A DNA stretch of 63,375 nucleotides from Acidimicrobiales bacterium. Its GTDB lineage: Bacteria > Actinomycetota > Acidimicrobiia > Acidimicrobiales > MedAcidi-G1. The notes beneath the pieces were generated by a model, which had not been told where the DNA came from, made no database searches, and saw only the letters and a program-made list of their open reading frames with translations. A program made the position numbers and the translations under genes. The stretch is taken from the NCBI GenBank assembly GCA_014239855.1, contig JAAZXY010000009.1, positions 1 to 63,375 on the forward strand. The letters run 5' to 3'. Of the stretch, positions 36,141-44,374 are shown in pieces; position 1 is the stretch's first letter, and each line of letters opens with the position of its first letter.

Positions 36141-37214
36141 TCAGCCGTCGATCAGCGAGATGACCACTCGCCGATCAGCGTCGCTACCCTCAGACGAAGT
36201 CTCGAGGCCATCAATCTCGCCCACCGTGTCATGCACGACCTTGCGATCCGCTGCACCCATGGGCTCCAGCGCCCGCGGACGACCATCATCCAGCACGGCT
36301 TCGGCCTGGGTCCGGGCGAAGTCGGCCAGGAAGGTCCGACGACGCTCGCGGTAGCCACCGATGTCCACGGTCAACGACCCATCGGCCTGACCGTCGGAGC
36401 TCCGCTGCACGAGGGTCCGGGACAGTTCGGTGATGGCACGCACCGTCTCGCCCCGCTGACCAATGGCCAGCCCCAGGTTCAGGCCCTGTGCCTCGACCGT
36501 CAGACGGTCCTCCTCGATACGGCTGGCCACCCGAGCCTCGAGGCCCATCCGGTCCAGGAGCCCCTGGACGAACTCTTCAGTGATTCCTGCCTGCGTCTGC
36601 AGATCCATGGACTCCACGTCAGCCCTCTCCCGGTCGTTTCCACGACCGTTTCCGTCGGTCGACGACTTCGCCGACTCTCCATTCCGACCTCGACGATCGG
36701 CATTCTTCTCATTGCCTCGGTCCCGACCGCGTCCGGAATCGCCCGAAGGCTCCCGTGCCGCGCCCTGATCCGATGCACCTGACTCCTGTTGCGAGCGGTT
36801 CTGACCCTCGCCACCCCTACGACGGCGGTTGCCACCACGGGAATCCTCGCCCTGGCGCTCGTCATCACGACCCTGCCGGCGCTCGCCACCCTGGGTGGTA
36901 CTCCGACTCCGGTCCTGCTCACCGCCCCTGGACTGGCCGTTCTGGCGGCCGCCACTCTTGCCTGAACCGCTGCGATTCCGACCGCCATTGCGATCGTTTC
37001 GACGATTCCGATCCCGTCGCTCCACCTTGGGGCGAGGGCTGGTCGGCCGGACCCGGGCCCGAAGACGGGCCTCGGTCTTCTTCAGACCGAACATCGATCG
37101 GGAGGCCTCTACCAGCACCTCCACCTCGAGCTCGTCTTCAGCCACACCGAGCCGATCCAGGGCTCGTTCCTTCGCTTCATCCAGTGAGATACCGGTGGTT
37201 TCAATCCACTCCAT
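36141..37214 (-). CDS. jag: Jag/KhpB RNA-binding protein with long RG-rich linker
   Basis: 357 residues. The Jag_N domain (residues 1-55, TGISLDEAKERALDRLGV) is followed by about 145 residues of Arg/Gly/Asn/Asp/Gln-rich disordered sequence. The KH domain (LGLAIGQRGETVRAI, about 220-290) and R3H domain (GYRERRRTFLADFARTQAEAV, about 290-350) come last. The KH/R3H pair binds RNA and is linked to elongasome control in other bacteria. It is 3 bases downstream of yidC. Its TGA is followed in the same frame by rsmG sequence. Confidence 0.93.
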   Translation of the reverse strand: MEWIETTGISLDEAKERALDRLGVAEDELEVEVLVEASRSMFGLKKTEARLRARVRPTSPRPKVERRDRNRRNDRNGGRNRSGSGKSGGRQNGQSRGGEQDRSRSTTQGGERRQGRDDERQGEDSRGGNRRRRGGEGQNRSQQESGASDQGAAREPSGDSGRGRDRGNEKNADRRGRNGESAKSSTDGNGRGNDRERADVESMDLQTQAGITEEFVQGLLDRMGLEARVASRIEEDRLTVEAQGLNLGLAIGQRGETVRAITELSRTLVQRSSDGQADGSLTVDIGGYRERRRTFLADFARTQAEAVLDDGRPRALEPMGAADRKVVHDTVGEIDGLETSSEGSDADRRVVISLIDG

Positions 37215-37217
37215 GGC

Positions 37218-38483
37218 TCACTTCCTCCTCTTCTTTTTGGCACTGCGCGCACGAGCCGTTCCGGGCGGGGTCGTCCGACCCCCTCCGGACCGTCCTGCCG
37301 GCGGCCTCTTGTCGGTTGTTTCACTGTCGCCAGACGCAGCGTTGCGCCCGCGACGACTCGCCTTCTTCTTCGCCGGGGAGGCCGAGGACCTGGATTTCCG
37401 AACACGCGTCTTGCGTGAAGGGGAATCATCCTCAGAGGACACTCCATCGTCGATCTTTTGAGAACTATTCTCGATCTTGCCCGCGGTCGTCCGCCCCGAT
37501 CGGGCAGAACCACTGGTCGAGGGCCGGTTTCCGGATTTTCCACCGGTCTTGGAGGCGGTGTTGTTCCCCGCCTTGCCACCAGCGTTCCTGCCGCCAGATT
37601 GGCCGCCGGACTGGCCACCCGACTTCTTCTTCGCCGGTTCGGCACTGGCCGGCACCACGACCTCGGGGTGGTCCTTGCCGGGGCCATACAACGTCCGGGT
37701 GATGTAGGCCTGCTGGGCGATCCGGTAGAGGTTCGACACCACGAAATACATGACCAGCGCAGCGTCCAGGTTGAACGAGATCACCGGCAGGAAGAAGGGC
37801 ATGACCTTCATCAGCATCTGCTGCTGAGGGTTCACCGTGGCATCCGGGTTCCGTCCCCGGATCTGACGCTGCTGGATCCACGAGCTGGCGAACACGACGA
37901 GGATCAGGAAGAGATAGGGGAGGGAGGCGCCCAGACTCTGGGAAAATGCCGTTCCAGCCGACCGGGAGAGGTCGAAACCCAGGAAGAGCATCTCGGTCTC
38001 GCTGGTCAGGTCGAGGAAGAGCTCTGAAGCCGGGTCCACATAGGCCGGATAGAAGGCCTGCGGATCGTTGGACGCTCCGGTCAACACCGCATCGGAGCCG
38101 GCGGTCAGACGTCCAGCCACCCAACCGGCACTGTCACCGATGTCGGACAGCCGCCTGGTCATGCCCCGCAGCACGTTGTACAGGACCATGAACACCGGTG
38201 CCTGAATCAGCATGGGCAGGCAGCCACCCATCGGGTTGATGTTGTTGGCCTGGTAGAAGGCCATCATCTCCCGGTTCATCGTCTCCCGGTCGCCCTTGTA
38301 CCGGGTCTGGATCTTCTTCATCTCCGGCTGGAGGTGCTGCATCTTGATCATCGACCGCGTGCCCTTGAGGGTCAACGGGGTCACGATCAGCATGACCACC
38401 AGGGTCAACATGACAATGGCAAATCCGTAGCTGGGGACCAGCCCGTAGAACCAGGACAGAACCGCGGCGATCAGGTCGAACAT
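37218..38483 (-). CDS. yidC: Membrane protein insertase YidC
   Basis: 421 residues. The insertase core starts [20 protein letters not shown], with the hydrophilic-groove Arg in [11 protein letters not shown], the coiled cytoplasmic hairpin [17 protein letters not shown], and [20 protein letters not shown]. Later helices end near residue 265. The remaining 155 residues are a Lys/Arg/Ser/Gly-rich tail ([12 protein letters not shown] repeats), which may touch ribosomes. It lies between yidD and jag; the ATG overlaps yidD by 13 bases. Confidence 0.95.
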   Translation of the reverse strand: MFDLIAAVLSWFYGLVPSYGFAIVMLTLVVMLIVTPLTLKGTRSMIKMQHLQPEMKKIQTRYKGDRETMNREMMAFYQANNINPMGGCLPMLIQAPVFMVLYNVLRGMTRRLSDIGDSAGWVAGRLTAGSDAVLTGASNDPQAFYPAYVDPASELFLDLTSETEMLFLGFDLSRSAGTAFSQSLGASLPYLFLILVVFASSWIQQRQIRGRNPDATVNPQQQMLMKVMPFFLPVISFNLDAALVMYFVVSNLYRIAQQAYITRTLYGPGKDHPEVVVPASAEPAKKKSGGQSGGQSGGRNAGGKAGNNTASKTGGKSGNRPSTSGSARSGRTTAGKIENSSQKIDDGVSSEDDSPSRKTRVRKSRSSASPAKKKASRRGRNAASGDSETTDKRPPAGRSGGGRTTPPGTARARSAKKKRRK

Positions 38484-38761
38484 GTGGATCCTCGGGAACC
38501 GGTGAACGGATGGGAAAGGTCAGATGACCCGGGTACCGGGTCCCAACCGCGGCCACCCCACGGGTGGCACCGGCAGAGACGCCTGGCGGTCAACGCCGAG
38601 CCCCGGATCGCACCATGCTCCTCGAGGGCGTCCAGGGCGTAGTTCGAACAGGTCGGAACAAAGCGACAGGGCGTGGGACGACCATCCACGACGCGCTGGT
38701 ACCCACGTACCGCGGATCGCAGGATCCGGGCAAGAACACCGAGGTCAGAAGATGTTTTCAT
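38471..38761 (-). CDS. yidD: Membrane protein insertion efficiency factor YidD
   Basis: 96 residues with the hallmark [23 protein letters not shown] and [18 protein letters not shown]. It has an amphipathic N-terminal helix and three conserved Cys. It sits in the standard rpmH-rnpA-yidD-yidC-jag order. Confidence 0.94.
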   Translation of the reverse strand: MKTSSDLGVLARILRSAVRGYQRVVDGRPTPCRFVPTCSNYALDALEEHGAIRGSALTARRLCRCHPWGGRGWDPVPGSSDLSHPFTGSRGSTCST

Positions 38762-38796
38762 AGGAAGGTCCCGTCAAGAACGTGCACGTCGGACGA

Positions 38797-39159
38797 TCAG
38801 CCGTCGTAACCGTCAGCACCGTCGGCACAGGCGTCGATCGCACCCGTCAGGTGCCGCTGCAACTCGTCATACGACGAGTCAGCCGCACCGGGTGCCACCC
38901 GGACCAGGTAGTCGCCGACCGGCACACCCTGTGGGCGCCGGTCGAGGTCCACCACGATCGCCCGGAGGCGACGGCGGATCCGGTTCCGGACGACCGCCGG
39001 CCCGACGGTCCGGGGAATGGCGTACGCCACCCTCGGCCCGGGGCCATCCATCTGATCTCCGCTGGCTCGAAAGCCGATACGCAGGGGTCCACGGCGAACC
39101 GTGCGACCGTCGCGGCGGATCAGACGAAAGTCGTCCCGTCGACGCAGCCGGCCGATCAA
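38797..39159 (-). CDS. rnpA: Ribonuclease P protein component
   Basis: 120 residues. [14 protein letters not shown] and the RNR signature [12 protein letters not shown] (P RNA binding) are present. It starts at TTG, overlapping the rpmH stop (TTGA). It assists the RNase P RNA in trimming tRNA 5' ends. Confidence 0.95.
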   Translation of the reverse strand: MIGRLRRRDDFRLIRRDGRTVRRGPLRIGFRASGDQMDGPGPRVAYAIPRTVGPAVVRNRIRRRLRAIVVDLDRRPQGVPVGDYLVRVAPGAADSSYDELQRHLTGAIDACADGADGYDG

Positions 39160-39290
39160 GCCGACAGTCGGGCGCGGCCCTTCTGGCGGCGCGCCGAGAT
39201 GATGGCCCGTCCGGCGCGGGTTCGCATCCGCTTCCGGAAGCCATGCTTCCTGGCTCGACGCCTGGTGTTGGGCTGGTACGTACGCTTCAT
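39156..39290 (-). CDS. rpmH: 50S ribosomal protein bL34
   Basis: 44 residues, [20 protein letters not shown] then [19 protein letters not shown], standard for bL34. GGAGA precedes the ATG at 39290. It is the first gene of the leftward operon from the origin. Confidence 0.98.
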   Translation of the reverse strand: MKRTYQPNTRRRARKHGFRKRMRTRAGRAIISARRQKGRARLSA

Positions 39291-39907
39291 GAATGGTCTC
39301 CTGCTGGCATCAGTGGGCGTCGTCAGGAAGGGGAGCGCCCGGATGCCGTCGATTGCTGGAATCCGGTCGGGATCTCCATCGGACGAAGGTGTCAGATGAA
39401 AAGCGACCGGCCACCGTCGGTGACGGCGGGATCGGCTCGGCTGCCGATCGGACCGGACCGATTGGTCGGGACGAATCCCGGACCGGTCACGGGTCCGCTC
39501 CACAGGCTACGGGCTGACAAGGGGACGCGCCAACCGTGACCGACTCATCTACAGAGATCCCGGTGACCGGTAGATGACCCGTTCAGACCCCTCGACCACC
39601 GTCCTCCAGGCTCCCCGCCTCGAGTTGTCCACAGGCTCGGCCGGAAATCAGCGGTCTGATTCGCACCCTGGGGCCGGAGCGGTGACCCCGTGCCGAAATG
39701 GCCCGATTCCGTACCCTGTCGCGCGAAACGGGAACTGAACAGGCGCGACGCGGCACGCGATTCGGGCTTGCGCGGCGTCATCCACAGGCTGCTACCTTGC
39801 CTCGCCCACAGCGAGGGCGGAGTGGGCCGACACCGGCCGTTTTCCGTTCTCCAACGACCTTTCCACAGCAGATTCCACATCTGTGGACAACGAGATCGGA
39901 GAATGCG
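39291..39907. other. rpmH-dnaA intergenic region with DnaA boxes
   Basis: This 617-base spacer holds divergent promoters and DnaA-box-like sites: TTGTCCACA at 39625-39633 and its reverse complement TGTGGACAA at 39882-39890 (both perfect for the actinobacterial box), plus TCATCCACA at 39778-39786 and CTTTCCACA at 39859-39867. The last two boxes lie within 50 bases of dnaA, suggesting autoregulation. Open frames here are shadows; the frame before the dnaA ATG is open but not family-like. Confidence 0.75.
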
Positions 39908-41374
39908 ATGGCGGATGCAACGGTGCTCTGGGAGGCCTGCGCGGCGGCCATTCAGTCCAAGGTGTCAGACGTCGTCTGGCAGATGACGTTCAGCGCGGCC
40001 CAGCCGGTGACCGCCGACGACCAGACGCTCACCGTCTCGGTGCCCAGCATCGTGACCCTGGATCGGATCGAGGGCCGCTACCACGATCTCGTCCATGACA
40101 CGGTCTCCGAGGTGAGCGACGACCAGCTCACCCTCAACATCGTCATCCGTAAGGACGAGTTCGACGATCCGGACGACCTGATCATCGACCTCCCGCTGGT
40201 CGATCGTTCCGTAGTTGATGCCGAGGCTCTGGCACCGGCCCACCAACCGAACCTCGATCCACGGGCCCTGCCGGTGGAGACCACGACGTCATCCCCCCTC
40301 GCCTCAGCAGGGACCACCGTCCCGATCACCGGGTCCGGAGATTCTTCGTTCGCCGGTCGTCTGACCTTCGAGGACTTCGTCATCGGATCCTCCAACCGAT
40401 TCGCCCACGCAGCCGCTCAGGCCGTGGCCGAGACACCCGGCCGCTCCTACAACCCCCTCTTCATCTATGCGGAAGCCGGGTTGGGCAAGACCCACCTTCT
40501 CCAGGCCGTCGGCAACTATGTCCTGGCCCACTACCCGACCAAGCAGGTGCGGTACGTCTCCAGTGAGACGTTCATGAACCGGTTCGTGGAAGCCATTCGC
40601 AACAAGCAGCTCCCCGAGTTCAAGGACCGCCACCGTCGCAACGACGTCCTCCTCGTCGATGACATCCAGTTCATGGAAGGAAAGGAAGGCCTCCAGGAGG
40701 AGTTCTTCCACACCTTCAACGCCATCCAGCAGGGCGGCGGACAGATCGTGCTCACCAGCGATCGCCCGCCCGACGACATCTCGACGTTGGAAGATCGACT
40801 TCGTAGCCGGTTCAAGATGGGCCTGGTCACCCATATCCAGCCACCCGATGTCGAGACACGTCTGGCCATCCTCCGCAAGAAGTCCGAGCAGGGGAGGAGC
40901 GGTGTCGAAATTCCCGATGACGTCCTGTTCTTCATTGCCGAGAACATCACCGAGAACATCCGTGAGCTCGAGGGTGCCCTGACCCGGATCACCGCCTACT
41001 GCAGCCTCAACCAGGAGGTCTGCACCATTGACCTGGCCACCACGGTCCTCGCCGACCTGATCACCAGCAATGCCCCGCTGATCATCACCCCGGACCTGAT
41101 CCTGAATCACACCTCGGAGATCTACGGCTTCAGCCGCGAGGACCTCACCGGCGCCAGCAGACGCCGGCCTCTCGTGACCGCCCGACAGGTGTCGATGTAC
41201 GTCTTCCGTGAACTCACCGACCTGAGCTATCCGGCCATCGGTCGGGAGTTCGGTGATCGTGATCACACCACGGTGATCCACGCCGTCGAGAAGATCACCC
41301 GCCTCATGGCCGAGCGCCGCGAGATCTACGACCAGGTCTCGACCCTGACCTCCAACGTCCGTTCCGGGAACTGA
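39908..41374 (+). CDS. dnaA: Chromosomal replication initiator DnaA
   Basis: 488 residues from the ATG at 39908, which has CGGAG upstream. Domain I (VLWEACAAAIQSKVSDVVWQMTF), a variable linker, the AAA+ domain with Walker A AEAGLGKTH (about 187-195) and Walker B VLLVDDIQFM, and domain IV with the DNA-binding signature DHTTVIHAVEKI are all present. An in-frame extension to 39698 is non-homologous and covers DnaA boxes. Confidence 0.97.
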   Translation: MADATVLWEACAAAIQSKVSDVVWQMTFSAAQPVTADDQTLTVSVPSIVTLDRIEGRYHDLVHDTVSEVSDDQLTLNIVIRKDEFDDPDDLIIDLPLVDRSVVDAEALAPAHQPNLDPRALPVETTTSSPLASAGTTVPITGSGDSSFAGRLTFEDFVIGSSNRFAHAAAQAVAETPGRSYNPLFIYAEAGLGKTHLLQAVGNYVLAHYPTKQVRYVSSETFMNRFVEAIRNKQLPEFKDRHRRNDVLLVDDIQFMEGKEGLQEEFFHTFNAIQQGGGQIVLTSDRPPDDISTLEDRLRSRFKMGLVTHIQPPDVETRLAILRKKSEQGRSGVEIPDDVLFFIAENITENIRELEGALTRITAYCSLNQEVCTIDLATTVLADLITSNAPLIITPDLILNHTSEIYGFSREDLTGASRRRPLVTARQVSMYVFRELTDLSYPAIGREFGDRDHTTVIHAVEKITRLMAERREIYDQVSTLTSNVRSGN

Positions 41375-41642
41375 GCGTTCTTCTCCCGGACCGGTAGACG
41401 CCCTTCATCCTGTGGACCATTCCGTGGACACCTGGTGGAAGATCATGTGGACACACGGTGGACAATGACCCGAGCATCCCCAGCCACCGATCCGACCATC
41501 TCCACGCTGGGGATGTCGGTGGATGAACGACCGGAAACCATCATCCCCCTGACCTGCGATGATGAGCGATACTCCACAATCCACAGCACCTATCACTGCT
41601 ACGACCTGATGAGAAAAGCCACATGGAGAAAGTGACCACCCT
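41375..41642. other. Likely oriC (dnaA-dnaN intergenic)
   Basis: Four DnaA-box-like 9-mers in one orientation lie in 55 bases: TGTGGACCA 41411-41419, CGTGGACAC 41423-41431, TGTGGACAC 41446-41454, GGTGGACAA 41457-41465 (7-8 of 9 matches to TGTGGACAA). CAATCCACA follows at 41577-41585. The 41560-41630 part is visibly richer in A/T than its surroundings, a candidate unwinding element. In mycobacteria the origin lies in this same spacer, and gene orientation flips around this point. Confidence 0.8.
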
Positions 41643-42737
41643 GTGAAGTTCCGATGCGAACGAGATGTCCTGGACAGGGCGTTCTCCATCACCCGGCGCG
41701 CCGTTGCCGGTCGTGGAGGAACACTCCAGGTTCTGTCCGGACTCCACCTGGAGCTCAAGGGCAACAAGCTCACGGTGGTGGGCAGTGATCTGGACCTGGT
41801 GGTTCGGGTCACCGTCGAGGTTGGTGGCGAACAGGACGGAGCGGTGGTCCTGTCTGCACAGCTGGGTGCGGAGATCGTCCGGGCGTTGGACAGTGGACAG
41901 GTGGAGTTCACCGTTGACGACGACGGCGCCAGCGTGGTGTCCGGCCGGTCCGACTTCCGGATCCGTGTCATGTCTGCTGAGGAGTACCCCCGGTTCGACG
42001 AACCCGGTGGTGAGTCGGTGACCCTGGATGCCGGAGCGGTCGCCGATGCGCTCGATCAGGTCATCAAGGCGGCGAGCATCGATGACGCCCGCCAGATCCT
42101 GACCGGCGTGCTCATGGCCGCCGAAGCTGACGGTCTGCGCTTCGTCGCCACGGATTCTTACCGCCTGGCGGTTCGCGACCTTCCGGGGACGGCGGTGCTC
42201 GGTCGGGACCAGACCGTCCTGGTTCCGTCACGGGCCCTGGACATGGTGGGAAAGATCCTGGGAGACGCCGAGGAACTCACCATCCGGTTGGGTGAACGCG
42301 ACGCCACGTTCGAGGTGGATGACGTCCAGGTGGTGACCCGCCTCATCGAGGGGGAGTTCCCGAACTACCGGGGTCTGATCCCCGATGATCACCCGAACGT
42401 TCTCGTCGTGGATCGCCTGGCCCTGCAGGAAGCAGTTCGTCGGGTCCGGATCCTGGCCCAGGAATCAACGCCGGTGAGGTTGTCGATGTCCGCCGATGGA
42501 CTCGAGTTGGTGGCCATCACCCAGGATGTCGGCCAGGCCCACGAATCGCTGGATGCCACGTACGAAGGCGCAGATCTGACCGTGGCCTTCAATCCGCAGT
42601 TCCTGCTCGACGGTCTCGAGGTGTGTCCCGGCGAAGAGGTCCGCCTGGAGACCAGCGAGGCCAGCAAGCCAGCGGTGCTCCGGTCGATCGGCGACGAGCA
42701 ATTCCTGTACCTGCTCATGCCGGTACGGGTTTCCTGA
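41643..42737 (+). CDS. dnaN: DNA polymerase III beta sliding clamp
   Basis: 364 residues, standard for the beta clamp, with three repeated clamp domains; the C-terminus FLYLLMPVRVS is typical. Starts at GTG 41643. It encircles DNA and tethers polymerase III. Confidence 0.97.
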   Translation: MKFRCERDVLDRAFSITRRAVAGRGGTLQVLSGLHLELKGNKLTVVGSDLDLVVRVTVEVGGEQDGAVVLSAQLGAEIVRALDSGQVEFTVDDDGASVVSGRSDFRIRVMSAEEYPRFDEPGGESVTLDAGAVADALDQVIKAASIDDARQILTGVLMAAEADGLRFVATDSYRLAVRDLPGTAVLGRDQTVLVPSRALDMVGKILGDAEELTIRLGERDATFEVDDVQVVTRLIEGEFPNYRGLIPDDHPNVLVVDRLALQEAVRRVRILAQESTPVRLSMSADGLELVAITQDVGQAHESLDATYEGADLTVAFNPQFLLDGLEVCPGEEVRLETSEASKPAVLRSIGDEQFLYLLMPVRVS

Positions 42738-42798
42738 CCCTTCGAGGGCCTCGGCCCGGCGAGCCTGTGGTGCGTCCAAGCCCGAGGATCTCACGGCC

Positions 42799-43887
42799 AT
42801 GACCGTCGAACGCCTCTGGCTGACCGACTTCCGCAACCACCCGGAGGTCGACCTGACCCTGGATCCCGGGGTCACGCTCGTGGTGGGTGCCAACGGCCGG
42901 GGTAAGACGAACCTGATCGAGGCGCTGGCCTGGTTGTCCCGCGGGGCTTCCTTTCGCGGGGTTCCCACTGAAGCCATGGTGCGGCGGGGTACGGACCGGG
43001 CAGTGGTACGAGCAGAGGTTGATACCGCCGGACGAAGCGTCCTCCTCGAAGCCGAATTGGTGGCTTCAGGAAGGAACCGCATCCAGGTCAACAAGCAGCG
43101 GGTCACCCGCCTACGGGATCTTCTGGGTCACTTCCGAACCACGGTGTTCGGTCCTGATGACCTCCGCCTGGTCAAGGGAGGCCCGGGTGAGCGCCGAGGC
43201 TGGATCGACGACCTGCTGGTCGACCTCCACCCACGGAATCACGCACTCCAGAGCGATCTCGACCGGATCCTTCGACAACGCAACACGTTGCTCAAACAGG
43301 CCCGGGGACGCCTCTCCCCCGAGGTCGAGACCACGTTGGACGTCTGGGATGCCCAACTGGTCGACGTGGGTGAACGCCTGGCCACGGCTCGGAGAGAGAC
43401 CCTTTCGGCCCTGGGTCCGATGGTTGACGAGCTTTCTGATGCCCTTACCGACGGACAGAGCAGCCTGACCATGCAGGTGATGGATCAGTGGTCGTCAGAA
43501 GGCCTGGCGGTGACGTTGAGGGGCGCGCGCGCTGATGACGTGCGACGAGGGGTGACCACGGTCGGGCCACATCGAGACGACGTCCTCCTGACCCTTGACG
43601 ACATGCCCTCGAGGACCCATGCCTCTCAGGGAGAGCAGCGTTCGATCGCCCTGGCTCTGCGACTGGCTGGGCACCGGCTGGTGGCCGAGCAGACGGGGGC
43701 GGAGCCGATTGTTCTGCTCGATGACGTGTTCTCGGAACTTGATCCCCGGCGGTGTGCCGTCCTGGTCGGGCTCCTGCCGTCGACCCAGGCGGTGATCACC
43801 TCGGCCGGGGCGGTTCCCGAGGGGGTGGAGGCCGGTGTCGTCCTCCACCTCGATGACGGCGTGTTCGCCCCGGAGGGACGGCCATGA
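42799..43887 (+). CDS. recF: DNA recombination/repair protein RecF
   Basis: 362-residue SMC-like ATPase. LTDFRNHPEVDLTLDPG leads into Walker A GANGRGKTN (30-38); FGPDDLRLVKGGPGERRGWIDDLL and the signature/Walker B pair ASQGEQRSIALALRLA and ILLDDVFSELD-like IVLLDDVFSELDPRR are present. It loads RecA at gaps with RecO and RecR. Confidence 0.96.
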   Translation: MTVERLWLTDFRNHPEVDLTLDPGVTLVVGANGRGKTNLIEALAWLSRGASFRGVPTEAMVRRGTDRAVVRAEVDTAGRSVLLEAELVASGRNRIQVNKQRVTRLRDLLGHFRTTVFGPDDLRLVKGGPGERRGWIDDLLVDLHPRNHALQSDLDRILRQRNTLLKQARGRLSPEVETTLDVWDAQLVDVGERLATARRETLSALGPMVDELSDALTDGQSSLTMQVMDQWSSEGLAVTLRGARADDVRRGVTTVGPHRDDVLLTLDDMPSRTHASQGEQRSIALALRLAGHRLVAEQTGAEPIVLLDDVFSELDPRRCAVLVGLLPSTQAVITSAGAVPEGVEAGVVLHLDDGVFAPEGRP

Positions 43888-44198
43888 AGCCCGATCGGGG
43901 ACCGGTGCCCATTCGACGGAGCCTGGAGCGTCTGCTGGCCGGCATGGGAGCGCCCCAGATCGACGACACCATGACGATCATCGAGCAGTGGCCGGAGATG
44001 GTGGGGGCCCGACTGGCCGAGCGGATCGAAGCCGTGGCGGTGAGCGGATCCGAGCTTCTGGTGGCCGTCCACGACCCGGCCTGGGCCAGCCAGGTCTCCT
44101 GGTTGGAGGCCCAGCTGCTGGAGCGGATCGGGGACCTCATCGGACCGGGAAAGATCACGTCGGTCCGGGTTCGGGTCCAACCTCGTACGGGTCCCTGA
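43884..44198 (+). CDS. DUF721 (DciA-like) protein
   Basis: 104 residues overlapping recF by 4 bases (ATGA). ERLLAGMGAP, WPEMVGARLAERIEAVAVSGSELLVAVHDPAWASQVSWLEAQLLERI is the DUF721 core (shown here only in parts elsewhere). The family includes DciA, a loader or partner of DnaB in bacteria without DnaC. The recF-DUF721-gyrB order is typical of actinobacteria. Confidence 0.85.
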   Translation: MKPDRGPVPIRRSLERLLAGMGAPQIDDTMTIIEQWPEMVGARLAERIEAVAVSGSELLVAVHDPAWASQVSWLEAQLLERIGDLIGPGKITSVRVRVQPRTGP

Positions 44199-44260
44199 AC
44201 GGGCGGTTTTCGGGTCCGCCGTACACGGCCCGGATCCGTGGTCCGGAGGCTGCTGGCTGG

Positions 44261-44266
44261 TAGTCT
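44261..44266 (+). promoter_or_regulatory. Candidate -10 box upstream of gyrB
   Basis: TAGTCT ends 9 bases before a GTG at 44276 that opens a short reading frame, and 104 bases before the gyrB ATG. Confidence 0.4.
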
Positions 44267-44275
44267 GGTCATACC

Positions 44276-44374
44276 GTGAAGATGCGCTCTGACCTGCGGT
44301 TTTGCACCGCTCTGACTCGTCTTTCGGCACCTTCCTCCCCCGACCCGACGATCCAAGGGGAGCGGCTCCCATGA
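44276..44374 (+). CDS. Candidate 32-codon upstream ORF overlapping the gyrB start
   Basis: GTG AAG ATG begins a 32-residue frame (MKMRSDLRFCTALTRLSAPS then Ser/Pro-rich) whose TGA at 44372-44374 overlaps the gyrB ATG (ATGA). It starts nearly at the expected transcription start of the TAGTCT promoter. It may couple or attenuate gyrB translation. No homology is claimed; it could be fortuitous. Confidence 0.35.
   Translation: MKMRSDLRFCTALTRLSAPSSPDPTIQGERLP

Noticed and set aside
39698-39907. N-terminal extension of dnaA
   Set aside because: Open but not family-like, lies over DnaA boxes, and the ATG at 39908 has a ribosome site and starts domain I correctly.
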